Assembly (NCBI RefSeq): GCF_009730915.1
Contig: NC_052478.1
Span: 21,370,387 to 21,434,386, forward strand
Direction of reading: 5' to 3'
DNA length: 64,000 nucleotides
From: Dioscorea cayenensis subsp. rotundata
Taxonomy: Eukaryota > Streptophyta > Magnoliopsida > Dioscoreales > Dioscoreaceae
The position numbers and the translations under genes are program-made. A model generated the notes under the pieces. That model worked only from the letters and a program-made list of their open reading frames with translations, had not been told where the DNA came from and did no database searches. Positions 11,930-23,589 of this stretch are shown here, in pieces. Numbering within the stretch: position 1 is the stretch's first letter; each line of letters starts with the position of its first letter.

Positions 11930-13817
11930 TTAAAAAAGGTATAATCAGAGTTGATCATGCATTTTTCTATCTATACTCTTTTGGTCCTCTGCTCAGGGAG
12001 ATGTCTTAGTCCTCTCTTTCTTGAAGATGGCCGGTTGGTCACTTTTCTGCATGATCTCTTGGTTTTAGTCACCTGCTGCTGAAAAATACGATTGTAATGA
12101 ATTGCACATTTTTGAGAATGGAAGGGCTGAAGTAGAATCGTTTTCAGTGAGAGGATGCTGTGGGAGCGTTCACGGGTAAGGGCAAAAAAGAAAAGTAAAA
12201 AGCCCAGATTCGGATATTATACTCTTAAAACAACATGTAATAAGAGAATGATGAAGGGAAAATGGAGGGAGTAAATGGAAGGAGAACAACATCCCTGATT
12301 CCCTATCCATACCATGAATATAAAACCACAAAGTCATAAATGCATTTCTTTATTGTACCTAAAAAATATAGGTTTCTTTTTCATTTGCTCATTAATTAAT
12401 AATTGTTCACCATTAAATACACTGCCGTCTTTGGTGGTTTCTAAATTTCCACAGTTTATTATTATTGAATTGAGAATTAAAAAAAATGAAATTGCAATGT
12501 AAGGGTCACTTCAGTAATAATTGTACCTATATATTTAGGGGTATAAAAGTAATTATAAATAGTGCAGGGGAGTATAAAGAAGCAACATTAAATTGCATAA
12601 TAATTTATCCATATTAAAAGCATATGAAAAGTCTTTGTTTACACCTGCAACTTATTAATATGAAGATATAAAGTCTTTCAAGTAATCAATGAAGATTGGT
12701 GCCCAATTAATTAATGAGCAGAATTTTCAACTATTTTGGCAATAAATATTTATGGACAGAACTAAAGTAGAGCTACTTATAACATTTTTAGAGACCTGTT
12801 AATGTCCCCATTTATTATACAATTAATTAAATCACCAAAGGTCTGACCAACCACTTAATATACATTAAAAACAAACCCATCTTCATCTTCTTTCATTAAA
12901 AGCATTTGAAGGAGGACTAAAGAATAGGCAAAAATTTCATAGTTTTCAAATGATCATAATTAAATGGAGAAATGGTATTAGGGTACAAGAACATTTATTA
13001 CCCGACCATACTTTTCCTTTATTACCAAGATTTGATGTGCATGATGGAGTGAATTCACAAACCTTAAATTTATCTTGGTGACTTTTAACCAACAAAACAG
13101 TGATAATGAATATATATATATATGTGTGTGTGTGTTTGTGTGTGTGGAGAAACAGAGGACGTTTTTGGTAGCAACATTCCCAGATTAGTTGAGAGAGAAA
13201 TAAAAGGAGAAAGACAGGAATAAAGGGATGTGTCAACAGGTGCAACAACAGTGCCTGGAGATAGTACTTGATTTGGTTTGATTGATATGTTGTCTCTTGT
13301 AGTATAAGTTTTCAGTGTTCTCATCGTACATTTAGTAGAAATGAATTTGGAAGTTTTCAGTGTTCTCACCGTATATTTAGTAGAAATGAATTTGGACGGT
13401 TGAGATTGATTCATTTATTATGATTATGATCTATGGTTTTAAGATGAATCACTGTACATCCAACTTTTTATTATGTGGTTGAGATTGATTCATTTACTGT
13501 TACGATTATGATCTATGTTTTAGATTGAATCATTGTGCATCTCATTTTTTACTGTATTACTATTTATAAGCATAGTAAAACTATGCATCTAAATAATTTC
13601 AACCACTGATTTCGATCCAAGGGTCTATAGTAAACTTGCTTAAAATTCACATATGTGTATGTCCACAGAATATTCAACCTCTATATATATATTTTGTAAA
13701 TTTAAGAATGAAAATAAATCAAAGATAAAATCTAAAGAATTTCTCAGTGTCAATGAATATTATTCTCTCACTTAAAAAAATATAAATAAAATAAAATAAT
13801 TTCAGCCCTTTAAAACT
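10650..13817. other. Intergenic AT-rich DNA with repeat fragments
   Basis: No gene is supported. (AT)n tracts occur at 10801-10825, about 11126-11142 and 11854-11928. Sequence at about 10826-11125 and 13370-13640 shares motifs such as GGACGGTTGAGATT and a GATCTAT(G)GTTTAGATT-like core with the repeat family seen at 34.99-35.40 and 45.4-45.8 kb. A short CA/TG microsatellite is at about 13122-13146. Confidence 0.45.
11854..11928. repeat. (AT)n microsatellite, about 75 bp
   Basis: Uninterrupted TA dinucleotide tract in intergenic DNA. Poly-Ile/Tyr open frames across it are artefacts. Confidence 0.98.
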
Positions 13818-14119
13818 ATAGTTCTATATTAAAAATAATTAAAATTATTAAAATAGTTTTTTATTTTGTGTTTTTTTATGTTTTTAATATTTTTAAGTAT
13901 AAAATTCATATTTTTAACCCTCGTATTTACACATTTTCGTATTTTAGATAATGAATATGTTTTCTTGGTCTCTCAAACTGATGAATGTCCATCAATTAGA
14001 GGATCAAAAAAGATAAAAATATGTAAATATGAGAATTAAAAGACAGACAAATATTATATTATAAAAGATTATAAAAATCAAAAACATAAAATAGAGGAGA
14101 GAATTTTGGTATTTATACC
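13818..14119. mobile_element. Second, decayed copy of the 10.3-kb Mutator-type MITE family
   Basis: The right end, read inverted, begins GGTATAAATACCAAAAT and continues with CCTCTATTTTATG, closely matching the left end of the 10313-10640 element. The left arm is more eroded but is still recognisable as its inverted counterpart (TTTTTATTTTGTG and CGTATTTACACATTTT). The flanks TTTAAAACT and TTTAAAGAA agree at 6 of 9 positions, a possible decayed target duplication. The left boundary is approximate. Confidence 0.6.
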
Positions 14120-15560
14120 TTTAAAGAAATAAGATCCAGATGGCCACCTTATCAGTGTAGCTCTAGGTTGATCTACAACAAGTTAGCAAAAGAAGGGAAA
14201 GGTTCTAATTAATGTTTGTTTTTATGAGGGGAGGTAAAGACAAACTGGTCATTTTGTCTAGCTAGCATTATGATGAGAAGGATGATAGCCAATGCACAGT
14301 TGATGCAAGGATAATGAGAGAATTTAGACACATGACACCTGATTTTTTTTCAGTTTCATGTCTGGTAATCTTTGAGTTACTGGTCTTTGACATGACTAAT
14401 GACAAGATGGTTGTATAGTTCTAAGTAGTACTACTTCTGTGCTTCATGAGGGATAAACAATGAGAGATAAGTTGGGTTTACATTTAATTTGCATCTGAAA
14501 AAAAAGCTAAACAATAGTTTTAAAGGAGAAATAAAGAAAGAATGCATCAGAGTGATGTAGGCAATAGAAAAATGTTGATAAGATCAGTAGAATCATACCT
14601 GCTTCTGCATCATCAATCATCATGTCTGGTAATTTTAAAATCTCTGGTCTTTGACATGACTGATGAGATTACTGGTGAGTTCCTGCATTTGTTTCAGTTT
14701 CCAACAATAAACTTTAAAAAACAATCTTTAGGTAAAGAAAGCTTGCATCAGCTTTGTAACAAATATAAAATTTGATAAAGCCACTTTTTTAGTTCAAATG
14801 GACTGTTTATTTTTATTTATAAATGCATTTTTTGGTTTGGTTATTTCAATTACATGTAAATTATTAAAATTTAATCATTTTATTAGTTTTTTTAAATCAA
14901 ATAACATGAACCTAGCTAAATGTAAACATGATGGTTTATTAGTTTACACGGCTTGTTATATGATTAATTCTATTGTTGGAAGGATCATATGTCATTGTAA
15001 AATGATTATCTATAATTTTAGAGTTATTGCTAATGTGGGCAAAGTTTTCACATTAATACTAATACTAAAAGAATGATTACATATTAGTTAATAGTAATAA
15101 AAAAAAACTCCACATAGTAACATTATTCAGTGTGACTAATAATTTGGTATATATATATATATCTGTGTGAGTAAAAAAAATTCTACTTAAATGACATGAC
15201 TATAAAAAAAATAAAAAACATTTATACATTTACCCACTTTTTATCAAAAAATTAATATTCATTATTAATAAAAACATAGGACCCACAAACCCTAATATTT
15301 AAATAACTTCCTATCATACAAACTACCACTATACTTTTTCTACATAAATTATTTTCAACTATTATAATTGACTTTGAAAAATCTAATAAAACATCAAATG
15401 CAAAACAAATAAATAAAATAAAACATTTTTTTATTACTAATAACACATTTAACATAAATAAAAATTTAAATATAATAAAATATAATTATATTTTACTCAT
15501 TTAAAAAAATTAAAATTATTTTTTGAAAAAAGGAGATTATACAAATAACAGGTAGCGATA

Positions 15561-15562
<2 letters not shown>
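14120..15562. other. Intergenic, no gene seen
   Basis: AT-rich sequence. Near-repeats of CATGTCTGGTAAT..CTTTGACATGACT occur at about 14357-14400 and 14621-14662, suggesting a local duplication with about 264-bp spacing. No coding region is supported. Confidence 0.4.
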
Positions 15563-15600
<38 letters not shown>

Positions 15601-15602
<2 letters not shown>

Positions 15603-16048
15603 AGCCGTATGTTTCGTGGTAATGTAGAAATATTACCACGTACTGAAAATATTACCACGTTTGATATTACACGGGTAGTAATGTGGATGGTAATATCACA
15701 TTACCAACTTATAAATATTACGACGTTTGACATTGCACGGGTAGTAATGTAGATGGTAATATCATATTACCAACTTATAAATATTACCACGAAAGTGATA
15801 ATCCTATTACCACCAAATTTGGTGTATATCTTGGATTACCATAGTAATCTTAATTTTTTATATTTTAACAAATTGATTACCATGACAACCAAACACGGTA
15901 ATGAATTATTCCCGATAATAAGAGTTTCTAACTAAACATGATTATATTAAATTACCGTAATATTCTCAATTATATAATATTCTTACTCATATTATTATAG
16001 TAATCTTGTTACGTGGTAATATGTCATTACCACGAACTAAACAATCCC
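15601..16048. mobile_element. Foldback MITE, Harbinger/Tourist-like, with internal tandem duplication
   Basis: The ends pair as inverted repeats: left GTTTCGTGGTAATG then ATATTACCACGTA; right, inverted, GTTCGTGGTAATG then ATATTACCACGTAAC. The terminal bases GGAGCC and GGGATT are less alike. Candidate 3-bp flanks are ATA and TTA, so the superfamily is tentative. A roughly 67-bp unit starting ATATTACcACGTTTGA is tandemly duplicated near 15647-15780. The left end abuts a (TA)n tract (15563-15600). Confidence 0.65.
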
Positions 16049-18583
16049 TTAAAGTGTAAAATGATCCGCGGTAACTACCTGCTCTGGTTTTAATTCGGTA
16101 AAGTGAATAAAATCCCACAAGATTTAAAAGAAGAACAAAAGTTGGACAGAAGTTACCTGGCCGTGCAGTGTGCCATGCCTTTGGATATTGGCAGTGTGCC
16201 ATGGCTAGCATGATTTTCTAACCCTAGGTTAGATATGACTGACAGGATGATTGGTAGAGTCACATGCTGTGTCAGTTACCTGCAAATCCAGCACTTCTGG
16301 CATATTTGTTGACCAAAAAGAAGACCAACCAATTGCGGCTGTTCCTGATCACAATATACTGTGTGCAAATATCATTAGTAACTTCTTCTCTGTTATAACA
16401 AATAGTTCAGGTTGGAAAACTACAAGTAACCATTCAGATGGTATGTTAAACAGTTATTCACAAAGATAAGGGGCCAGAAAAAATATATAGAAAAAAGGTT
16501 AACAAGACTGTCACTGACTTTTCAATGGGACAATAAATAAAAAAGTATTCCTACTTAAAAATCAAGCATTCATTTGACTGTATCAACGAAAACGTGGATC
16601 AGTGGATGTAGTACCCACCATCATTATTCAAAAACACATCACTAATAGCAACTCAATTTCTGCATGAAATAAATGAATGGGTCAGTGCACCAATTCAACA
16701 CAAACTAATTTTGGGAACAGCATCCCATGTAAGTCCTAACACAAAAGATTTTTTTTATATGAGAATTAAATTGGTAGTAATTGATGGATTGGAACTATAT
16801 AAGGTGCAGGCTTGCATCAGAAAACTCAGGGGTCAATGCTGGTATAATAATGGCCTGCTGAGCTCCTTCAAGATCTCATAATTGCACATTGATCAGCACC
16901 ACACAATGAATGGAAGAGGGTGGGATATTTAAGGGGTTTTAGAAATGAGGAAGTTTCATAGGCCCAAAAATGGTCCCACTGGAGTTTGGTTGATTAATAG
17001 TCCTTGTCCTGGTCCTTCATTGCACCACATAATATTAATTACATAAGCCCCAAAGGGATCCTTTCAAATCTTCTACTTTCACTCACCATCAACTTAAGAA
17101 GATTTAAACCAATTAAATAAGAGACAGCACAAGTGCCATGTAAAACCATAACTTTGAATTTAAGTTTTCATTTTCGTTTCAAATTAGCCCCATATAATTT
17201 ATCTGAAATATTTTCAGTTTCTTTTTTACAAATAAAAAAAAAAAGTATAGAAAAAGACTACAAACGTCTTTCAGAAAATGTTAACAACCATTTGTTGGCT
17301 TTTTTTTTCCAGCCATGTAAAGTGGACTTCTGGTATTTTTAGGGAAAAAAGAAATTTAATAAACTATTAACATAAAGACTTTAAAAATTAGAAATTTTCC
17401 TTTTTATTTTATTTTATTTTTTCAAAAACTTAAGTCTATGAGAGAGTTTTTGAACAAGCAGGTCCAAACACACACGTAGTCCTGATTTTTTTTTAAGGTC
17501 CAAAAATTCTAATAAATAAATAGCATATGATGCCGTAAAACTTGGATGCAAGAAGATAAAAGTTTTAGTACCATAAGATAAAAAAAGAGCAAAACATAAG
17601 AGATAAATATGAAACTTCGATGCATAATTGACCAAATTATCTCTCAATAAGTCCAAAAGCATCATCACCAAAAAAAACAAAATTTTCTTGCATGGTAACT
17701 ACTCCATATAATCCCTAAATAATTCTAAGAAATTCATCCACATTTCATAAGAATTTATACCTCAATAAACACACTTGTGAAAACTGTGGACAAGTAAAAC
17801 ATGGGTGCCAGCAAGAGAGCTACGAGACAGAAAGATAAAAACACAAACATTAATGAGATAAATATGATAACTTTCCTGCATGATTCACTGAACAATTCCT
17901 CAATAAATCTAAAAATTCATTCACATTTAATAAGAAATCAGTACTTAATAACCACACTTTGATAGTAAAAATTTAATGCCAGTAAGACAGAAAGCACCAT
18001 GAGATACAAAGAAGAAAACCACAAAAATTAATGGGATAAAAATGTCAACTTTCTTTCTTTCTTTCTTTCTTTCATGGGTCACCATTAAAAAGACAGTAAC
18101 TTTTTATTGCATTAATCATTAAATAAATCTTCCAAAATAAAAAATAAAAAAAAAATCATACAATACACAATGAATAGGGGGGAATTTATCACTTAATAAC
18201 TACACCTGTGAATCCTCATGGTCATGGTTCTTGACTTCTTTCCCTATCTTTAACATTAATTGCCCCAAATTTGGTTGCATTCCTCTTCTCTTGCTCATTA
18301 AAAACTCCAACAAAATAATCAAACCATTAATGGCCATTCTTATCCCAATCCCAATGTCTCCTTAGTCCTTGCTTTCAATTCATTAAATATCACACCTTTC
18401 ACTACCCTTTATCAATCTTTCTAGTTCTTCACGTAACCCACCCCATTCTATGCTTTCTATGAACAACATCGTCTCTTTGTTGTTCTTCTTCTTCTCCCAA
18501 CCCAAGAAACCCTAAAAAAAAAAAACCCTAACTTTGAAACCCTAGAAACCCTAGGTCAAGAATTCTAGTTTTCATCGCCGTGG
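16049..18583. other. Intergenic region and promoter of the 18.6-kb gene
   Basis: No gene is supported between the MITE and the next coding exon. From about 17560 to 18215 there are three diverged tandem units, marked by CTYAATAAcNACAC at about 17761, 17952 and 18192. A (TTTC)n tract lies at about 18051-18073. The final 100 bases are the leader of the downstream gene. Confidence 0.45.
18510..18556 (+). promoter_or_regulatory. Cluster of telo-box-like motifs in the leader
   Basis: At least four AAACCCTA-type motifs, including overlapping CCCTAGAAACCCTAGG, lie within 75 bases of the ATG at 18584. Telo-boxes in plant 5' leaders are associated with genes of growth and translation; here only the motif is observed. 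Confidence 0.6.
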
Positions 18584-19301
18584 ATGGCGGCGGACGTGAG
18601 CGCAAGGTTGAGGATGATGAAGGACGGCGGCGGCGATGGCAAGGGCCAGCGCGACCTGATCACAAGAGACCTCCTCGGTGGCTGTGATCTCGGAGGACAA
18701 GATCGGCGTCTTGATCTCATGGTATTATATAGATATTTCTTCGAATTTCTCTCTCAATTTCCATCTAATTTTGTACTAATTTGATCTAAAATCGAAACTG
18801 AATTGATAGCCGGAGAAGGCGTACCTCGAGAGGAGAGGTCTCCACGATCTGAACCTCCCGCCGCCGCCGGCAGCGGCGATCGGAACGCAAGCGATCACGG
18901 AGGACTCCGCAGCGCTGGATCTCAGGCTCGTTTCGCCGTCCTCCTCCGCGGCGCCGGAGTACCAGAGCGTGTGCACCCTTGAGAAGGTGAAGTCCGCGCT
19001 AGAGAGGGCGGAGAGGGAAGCAAGGGGAAGGAGGAGGATGTCGGACGGCTCGCCGTCGCCGTCGTCGTCGACGACGTCTTCCTCGGCGAAGAGACGGGCA
19101 GCGGAGGCGGAGGAGGAGGAGGGATTGGACGGCTGGGATTCGTCCGCGGAGACGGGGATGATGGCTGCTGGATGCCCTGGATGCTTGCTTTATGTGCTGA
19201 TCTCGAGGCGGAATCCACGGTGCCCACGCTGTGATTCGCACGTGCCGATCACGGCGATCCCGAAGAAGCTCAAGATTGATCTCAACTACACCTCTCCCTG
19301 A
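18584..19301 (+). CDS. Plant-specific EAR-motif protein with C-terminal CxxC pairs
   Basis: Two exons, join(18584..18721, 18810..19301), encode 209 residues. Exon 1 starts MAADVSARLRMM and ends before a GTATTA donor; exon 2 follows TTGATAG in phase 0. Visible features are LHDLNLPPPP near residues 57-66, YQSVCTLEKVKSALERAER in the middle, a serine/acidic linker, then CPGC (168-171) and CPRC (184-187) spaced like a small zinc ribbon, and a terminal KIDLN. DLN-type motifs recruit TOPLESS-family co-repressors in other plant proteins. The layout matches a conserved plant family of unknown function related to short EAR/CxxC proteins such as GIR1. A nuclear co-repressor role is inference. The sequence is markedly GC-rich compared with its flanks. 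Confidence 0.75.
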
Positions 19302-22087
19302 TTTCAATAAATTAATAATTAATAATAATAATAAAGAATTATAGAAATTTTTTTTTTATAAATTTGGGGAGAAAAAAGAGAAATTAGAGAATATGAGTGG
19401 TTTTGTAAAATATTTCCTTTTTTATTTAAAAAAAAATGAGGAAAATAGACTTGTTTATTTTGTTGCAAATTCGCTTGCTTGTTTTTGTCTATTTTGAAGC
19501 TCTGAATTGCTGTAAATATTTTGGGAATTTTCTTGTTATGCTTTTCCATATAATTATGGTATAATAATATTAAATATTATATTTTAAATTTTAAATATAA
19601 GTAAATTATTATAACAAATATGGAAAAAAAAAGTACTCTACAAATTGAGGTTTTGTATTGATATCAAATTAATATGAGAAATATCTAACGTTAGAGAAAC
19701 ACATGATATGTCATGCATAATCAACGCACAATTATTTTATCAATTTTTTATAAAAAAATTAAATTTAATTATTTAAATAGATATATTAATTTTATTTAAT
19801 ATTAACAAAACTCAAATAAATTCAAATAAACCAAATTTTTTTAAATTATTTTTATTCTATAATTTTTTTCAAAAATAATATATATCCCATTTAATTATGG
19901 CGTGGTTGTGTGACTTGTGAGAATAAAAAATAATAATAATAATTTTTTTATAAATATGAAAAGCCATCTGTAATCCTACGTGGCAGGCATGGACACGTGT
20001 CCGCAATGACCAAGCATTCAATGCGGGCTTTTGTTTGCATTGCACGCGTGAAGGTTGGTGGGCCAGGGAGCGCATTAAATTTATGGGCCCCATGCATTTA
20101 ATGCAAAATTATTAGCTAGGGTTTTAGGTAAGTGGGACCCTCACGAGAGCGGGTGGGCCCAATCGTAATTATGACATTTTGGTGTTTTATCTGGTGAGCA
20201 TTTTAATAATAATAATAATATTATTATATTTATTTAATGCATTCTAAGGAATTGGGACCCTTCCACACATTATTTCATTATAAATGTCAATATATATATA
20301 TAAAATAAGAATATTTCTAATCATATTAATTTCGATATAAATGTGAAATAAATGCTTTATTATCGTTTTGTGTTAAACGTTAGAGGCGCCTAATCAATGG
20401 GTCACATTAATATATGTATTTAATGTTCATATAAGTGGAAATTATTGAATTTAATTTCTATTTTAATTAAATTAAAAGAAATTTCTTGAAAATCTCAAAT
20501 TATAATATTATTATGAAAATTTTAAAAAATGAGGGTTTTTTTATAAAACAAAATATCTAAAAAAGTGTGAATGTAAAAATTTGAAAATTTTGAAAACTTC
20601 AAGTGATTTTTTTTATGGGAAAATTAGTTAGGATTGTACTTAAACAAAAAGTTAGGGGTTTTTTTTTTTTTAGTTGTCATATTTAATTAATTTATACTAA
20701 TTTAAAAAAATGGATAAAATTAGTTGATTATTTATATTTTTATAAAAAAATCTATTATTTTTCAAAATTACCTTTATTTAAAATTTCATTTGTGAAAAAT
20801 ATAATTTAATATTTAGTTGATTTTGATTTAGTGAAAATTACACAAATATATTAAATTAAAGAATAAATTTGAAAAAAAATTATTTAATATTGTACTAAAT
20901 TTATAATGTAATAAGTAAAAAAGAAATACATAAAAGCTCCAAAATGTAATAATTATATAAAAAAGAAAAAGAGGAGTAATCTATAAAATGTGTGAATATG
21001 AAAATTTGAAACATTCTAAAAAATTTTAAAGGCGGTCCTTAAAAGAAAATTTGTATGTTGTAAGGGTTAATTTTTTTAAAAAAGCATTATTGTAATGAAC
21101 CAAGAGTTTAGGGGGTAGTTTGGGAATATAAACATTGTTGTACGTGACGAATAATATGCTTGTAATTTTAAAAGAAGATGAGAGGTAGTTTGGGAATATT
21201 AGAATTAGTGTATTTGATGAAAAATATACTTGTAATTTTAAAAGAGGATGAGGGGTAGTTTGGGAATTCTGAAATTGGATTTGAAGACATAAGCATGATG
21301 ATATGCTTATGCTTGCATTTAAATATATGTTTTTTTTAAAAAAAATTAAGTTGAAGATATTCAAATTGTTTAAATATTTCTAACATTTTAATAATATTAA
21401 AATTTTAAAAGGGGTTTATAGGGGGGAAAAGGTATTTTTAATAGTATATTTTAAATATAAAAAATAGAATAAAATTAAAATCATATTATTATTGGGACAT
21501 TATTGGTGTGAATATAGAGAATACTTCTAACCTCATTAAAACTTTCTTATAATAATAGATTGTAAAAACTATATAAAAAAAAATCCCTTGTATTTTTAAT
21601 TAAGAAATAATGTTTTGTAATTTAAAATTTAATTGGTGGCTTGTATTTTTATTTACAGTATAAATATAATTTTTATTGAATAGCTTGATTTTACATTATG
21701 AGGTAAAATGCATATTATATAAATATTTCATACTTGATTAATAGAATTTTTACAATTTTCTAAGCCATGTATTTTTTTTAATAAAAACTGTAAGTATAAA
21801 ATATATAATTTTCCAAAAATAAAAAATATAAGTTTTAAATGCTTTGTTATAAAATAATTTATATTGAATTTATTTGAATTACTTTAAAACAAAATTGAAA
21901 ATGATTGAAAATGAATTATGAACTATTTATTTCAAAACAAACATTGGATTTTTATTATCAAGAACTAGTAGTTCAACTAAAAATTGATTTGAAGTATTTA
22001 ATTGATGCCTGCAAATATGAACCCAAAGTCTTTTTTCCAACCAAATTAGATAACTACATCTACCTAAGCCTCCACATAGTATAGGGT
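19302..22087. other. Intergenic AT-rich DNA
   Basis: No gene is supported. A local GC-richer island at about 19975-20165 contains ACACGTGTCC (G-box type) and several GGGCCC-like words. A 70-bp tandem repeat lies at 21100-21275. Confidence 0.45.
21100..21275. repeat. 70-bp tandem repeat, about 2.5 copies
   Basis: GGTAGTTTGGGAAT recurs at 21114, 21184 and 21254, exactly 70 bp apart, followed in the first two units by CTTGTAATTTTAAAAGA.GATGAG. Confidence 0.85.
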
Positions 22088-22697
22088 TAGGCTTATTCAA
22101 AATTCATATCATCTAATTTAATTTTTAGCTATATTTCATAGTACACATTTTTAATTTATTTTTATTTATTTAAGAGTTCAAAATTCATTCATTAAAATTT
22201 TTATTTAAAAAAATCCACAAAATATTTGTTTTAAAGTACCTTTTATAGTATTTATAATGCCAACAAGATTAATCTATTTGACAAAGGTCTATTTTTTAAT
22301 AGAGATTATACTGCTTTTAAGCCCATGCCTCATAGAATTAGGCTTATTAAAAATTCATATCATTTAATGTAACTTTTAGCTATATTTATCTCATATAACT
22401 TTTCATTTATTTCAAAGTTCACAATTCATTTGTATTTTTGTTTTTAGAAAGATTCACAAAATATTTGTTTTTATAGTACCTTTTATAGTATTTATAATAC
22501 CAACAAAGTTAGCGTAACAATAGAGGTCTATATTTTTTTATAGATATGTTAGTACTTCTAGACTTGTTTAAAGCCTGTGGCACCTAGGATTGATGGATTA
22601 TAGGCTTATTCAAATTCATTTCATTTCGTTTAAGGGAGTTCAAAATTCATTTATTAAATTTTTGACTTTAAAGTGATTTGCAAAATATTTGTTTTTA
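22088..22697. repeat. Tandem array of about 240-bp repeats, interrupted by a MULE
   Basis: Successive units start near 22093, 22345 and 22600, each with AGGCTTATTCAAA.TTCAT, a TTATTT..GAGTTCA block, CACAAAATATTTGTTTTTA and a CTTTTATAGTATTTATAAT block. The third unit is cut at 22697 by the large element and resumes at about 27958. Another unit follows at about 28140-28420. The same family recurs at 35440-36010. Confidence 0.75.
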
Positions 22698-23369
22698 GTG
22701 GAAAATCGCTAAAAACCCCTACAATCTTGCTTAAATGCCAAACAAACCCCCATAGTTTTCGGAATGCCCAAAAACCCCTTCCCTTTTCAACTCCATGATT
22801 TTTTGAAAACCCCAAAGTACGTAGAACGGCATTAAACGGAGTGTATTTTAAAATTTTATGGACGAAAATGCCCTTGCAGACGGAAGTGCGGGCTGCACTC
22901 CATTTCAGGTGAGAGGAGAGTGGGTGGGTTTTCTTAGGCATTACAAATGTGCTTGTCTTCTCTCAACTCGCGACTCCAGCCAACTCTCGTCTCCACTCTT
23001 CTCTTCCCACCCAGACTCTTCCCTTTCCACCTACGGCTCTCAAGAAGAAGTCCCGTCAAGTATTCGGCATTTCGTCACTTTGCAGCCTAAGGTATTCATT
23101 ATGGTTTTTGTTAACTATTCTCATACGTAAGAGACATTTTTTTCGGGTTTTGGTTTAGTGATTTTTGTTTTTGTCGGAAGACATCAAGCTTTCGGGGGAT
23201 TAATCGGGTCCGGGTTTTGTTAGTCTCGCAGGAGATGTCTCGGCTAGGGTTTTTGTTTTGTTTTACATTTTCGCCTCAGTATACTGATCGAAATGGTTTT
23301 CCGATTGTCAGTGCTTTGTGTAATGTTTATAATCTCACGCTACCTTTCGCCTGATATGGTTTGGCAGCT

Positions 23370-23550
23370 GTAAAAACGAAGTCTCCGCTAAACAATGAGC
23401 TTACCGCTTTAAGCTAGTTCGCTCCGCTTAATTATTTGTATCTCCGCTAATAAGCGTACGCCACCGCTAAAAAAATGATATCGTGTTTAAGAACCGAGAG
23501 TAACCGCTTAACAAATTACATTTCCGCTAACAATGTGTCGTTATCTGCCG
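23370..23550 (+). repeat. CCGCTTAA motif array 1 in the MULE
   Basis: Short words such as CCGCTAA, CCGCTTTAA, CCGCTTAAT, CCGCTAATAAGCG and CCGCTTAAC recur every 15-30 bases on the + strand. The spacer sequences between them are unrelated. Confidence 0.7.
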
Positions 23551-23589
23551 CAGTCTTGTGATTACGGCGGTCAATCTAGTTAATGGGCG

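Noticed and set aside
11791..12009. Open frame rich in Tyr-Ile dipeptides
   Set aside because: It is the translation of an (AT)n microsatellite; similar frames at 27938-28171, 32692-33021, 39360-39473 and 46890-46992 were dismissed for the same reason.
18776..19307. Antisense and shifted frames over the 18.6-kb gene
   Set aside because: Arg/Pro/Ser-rich shadows of a GC-rich coding exon; the sense two-exon model preserves known motifs.
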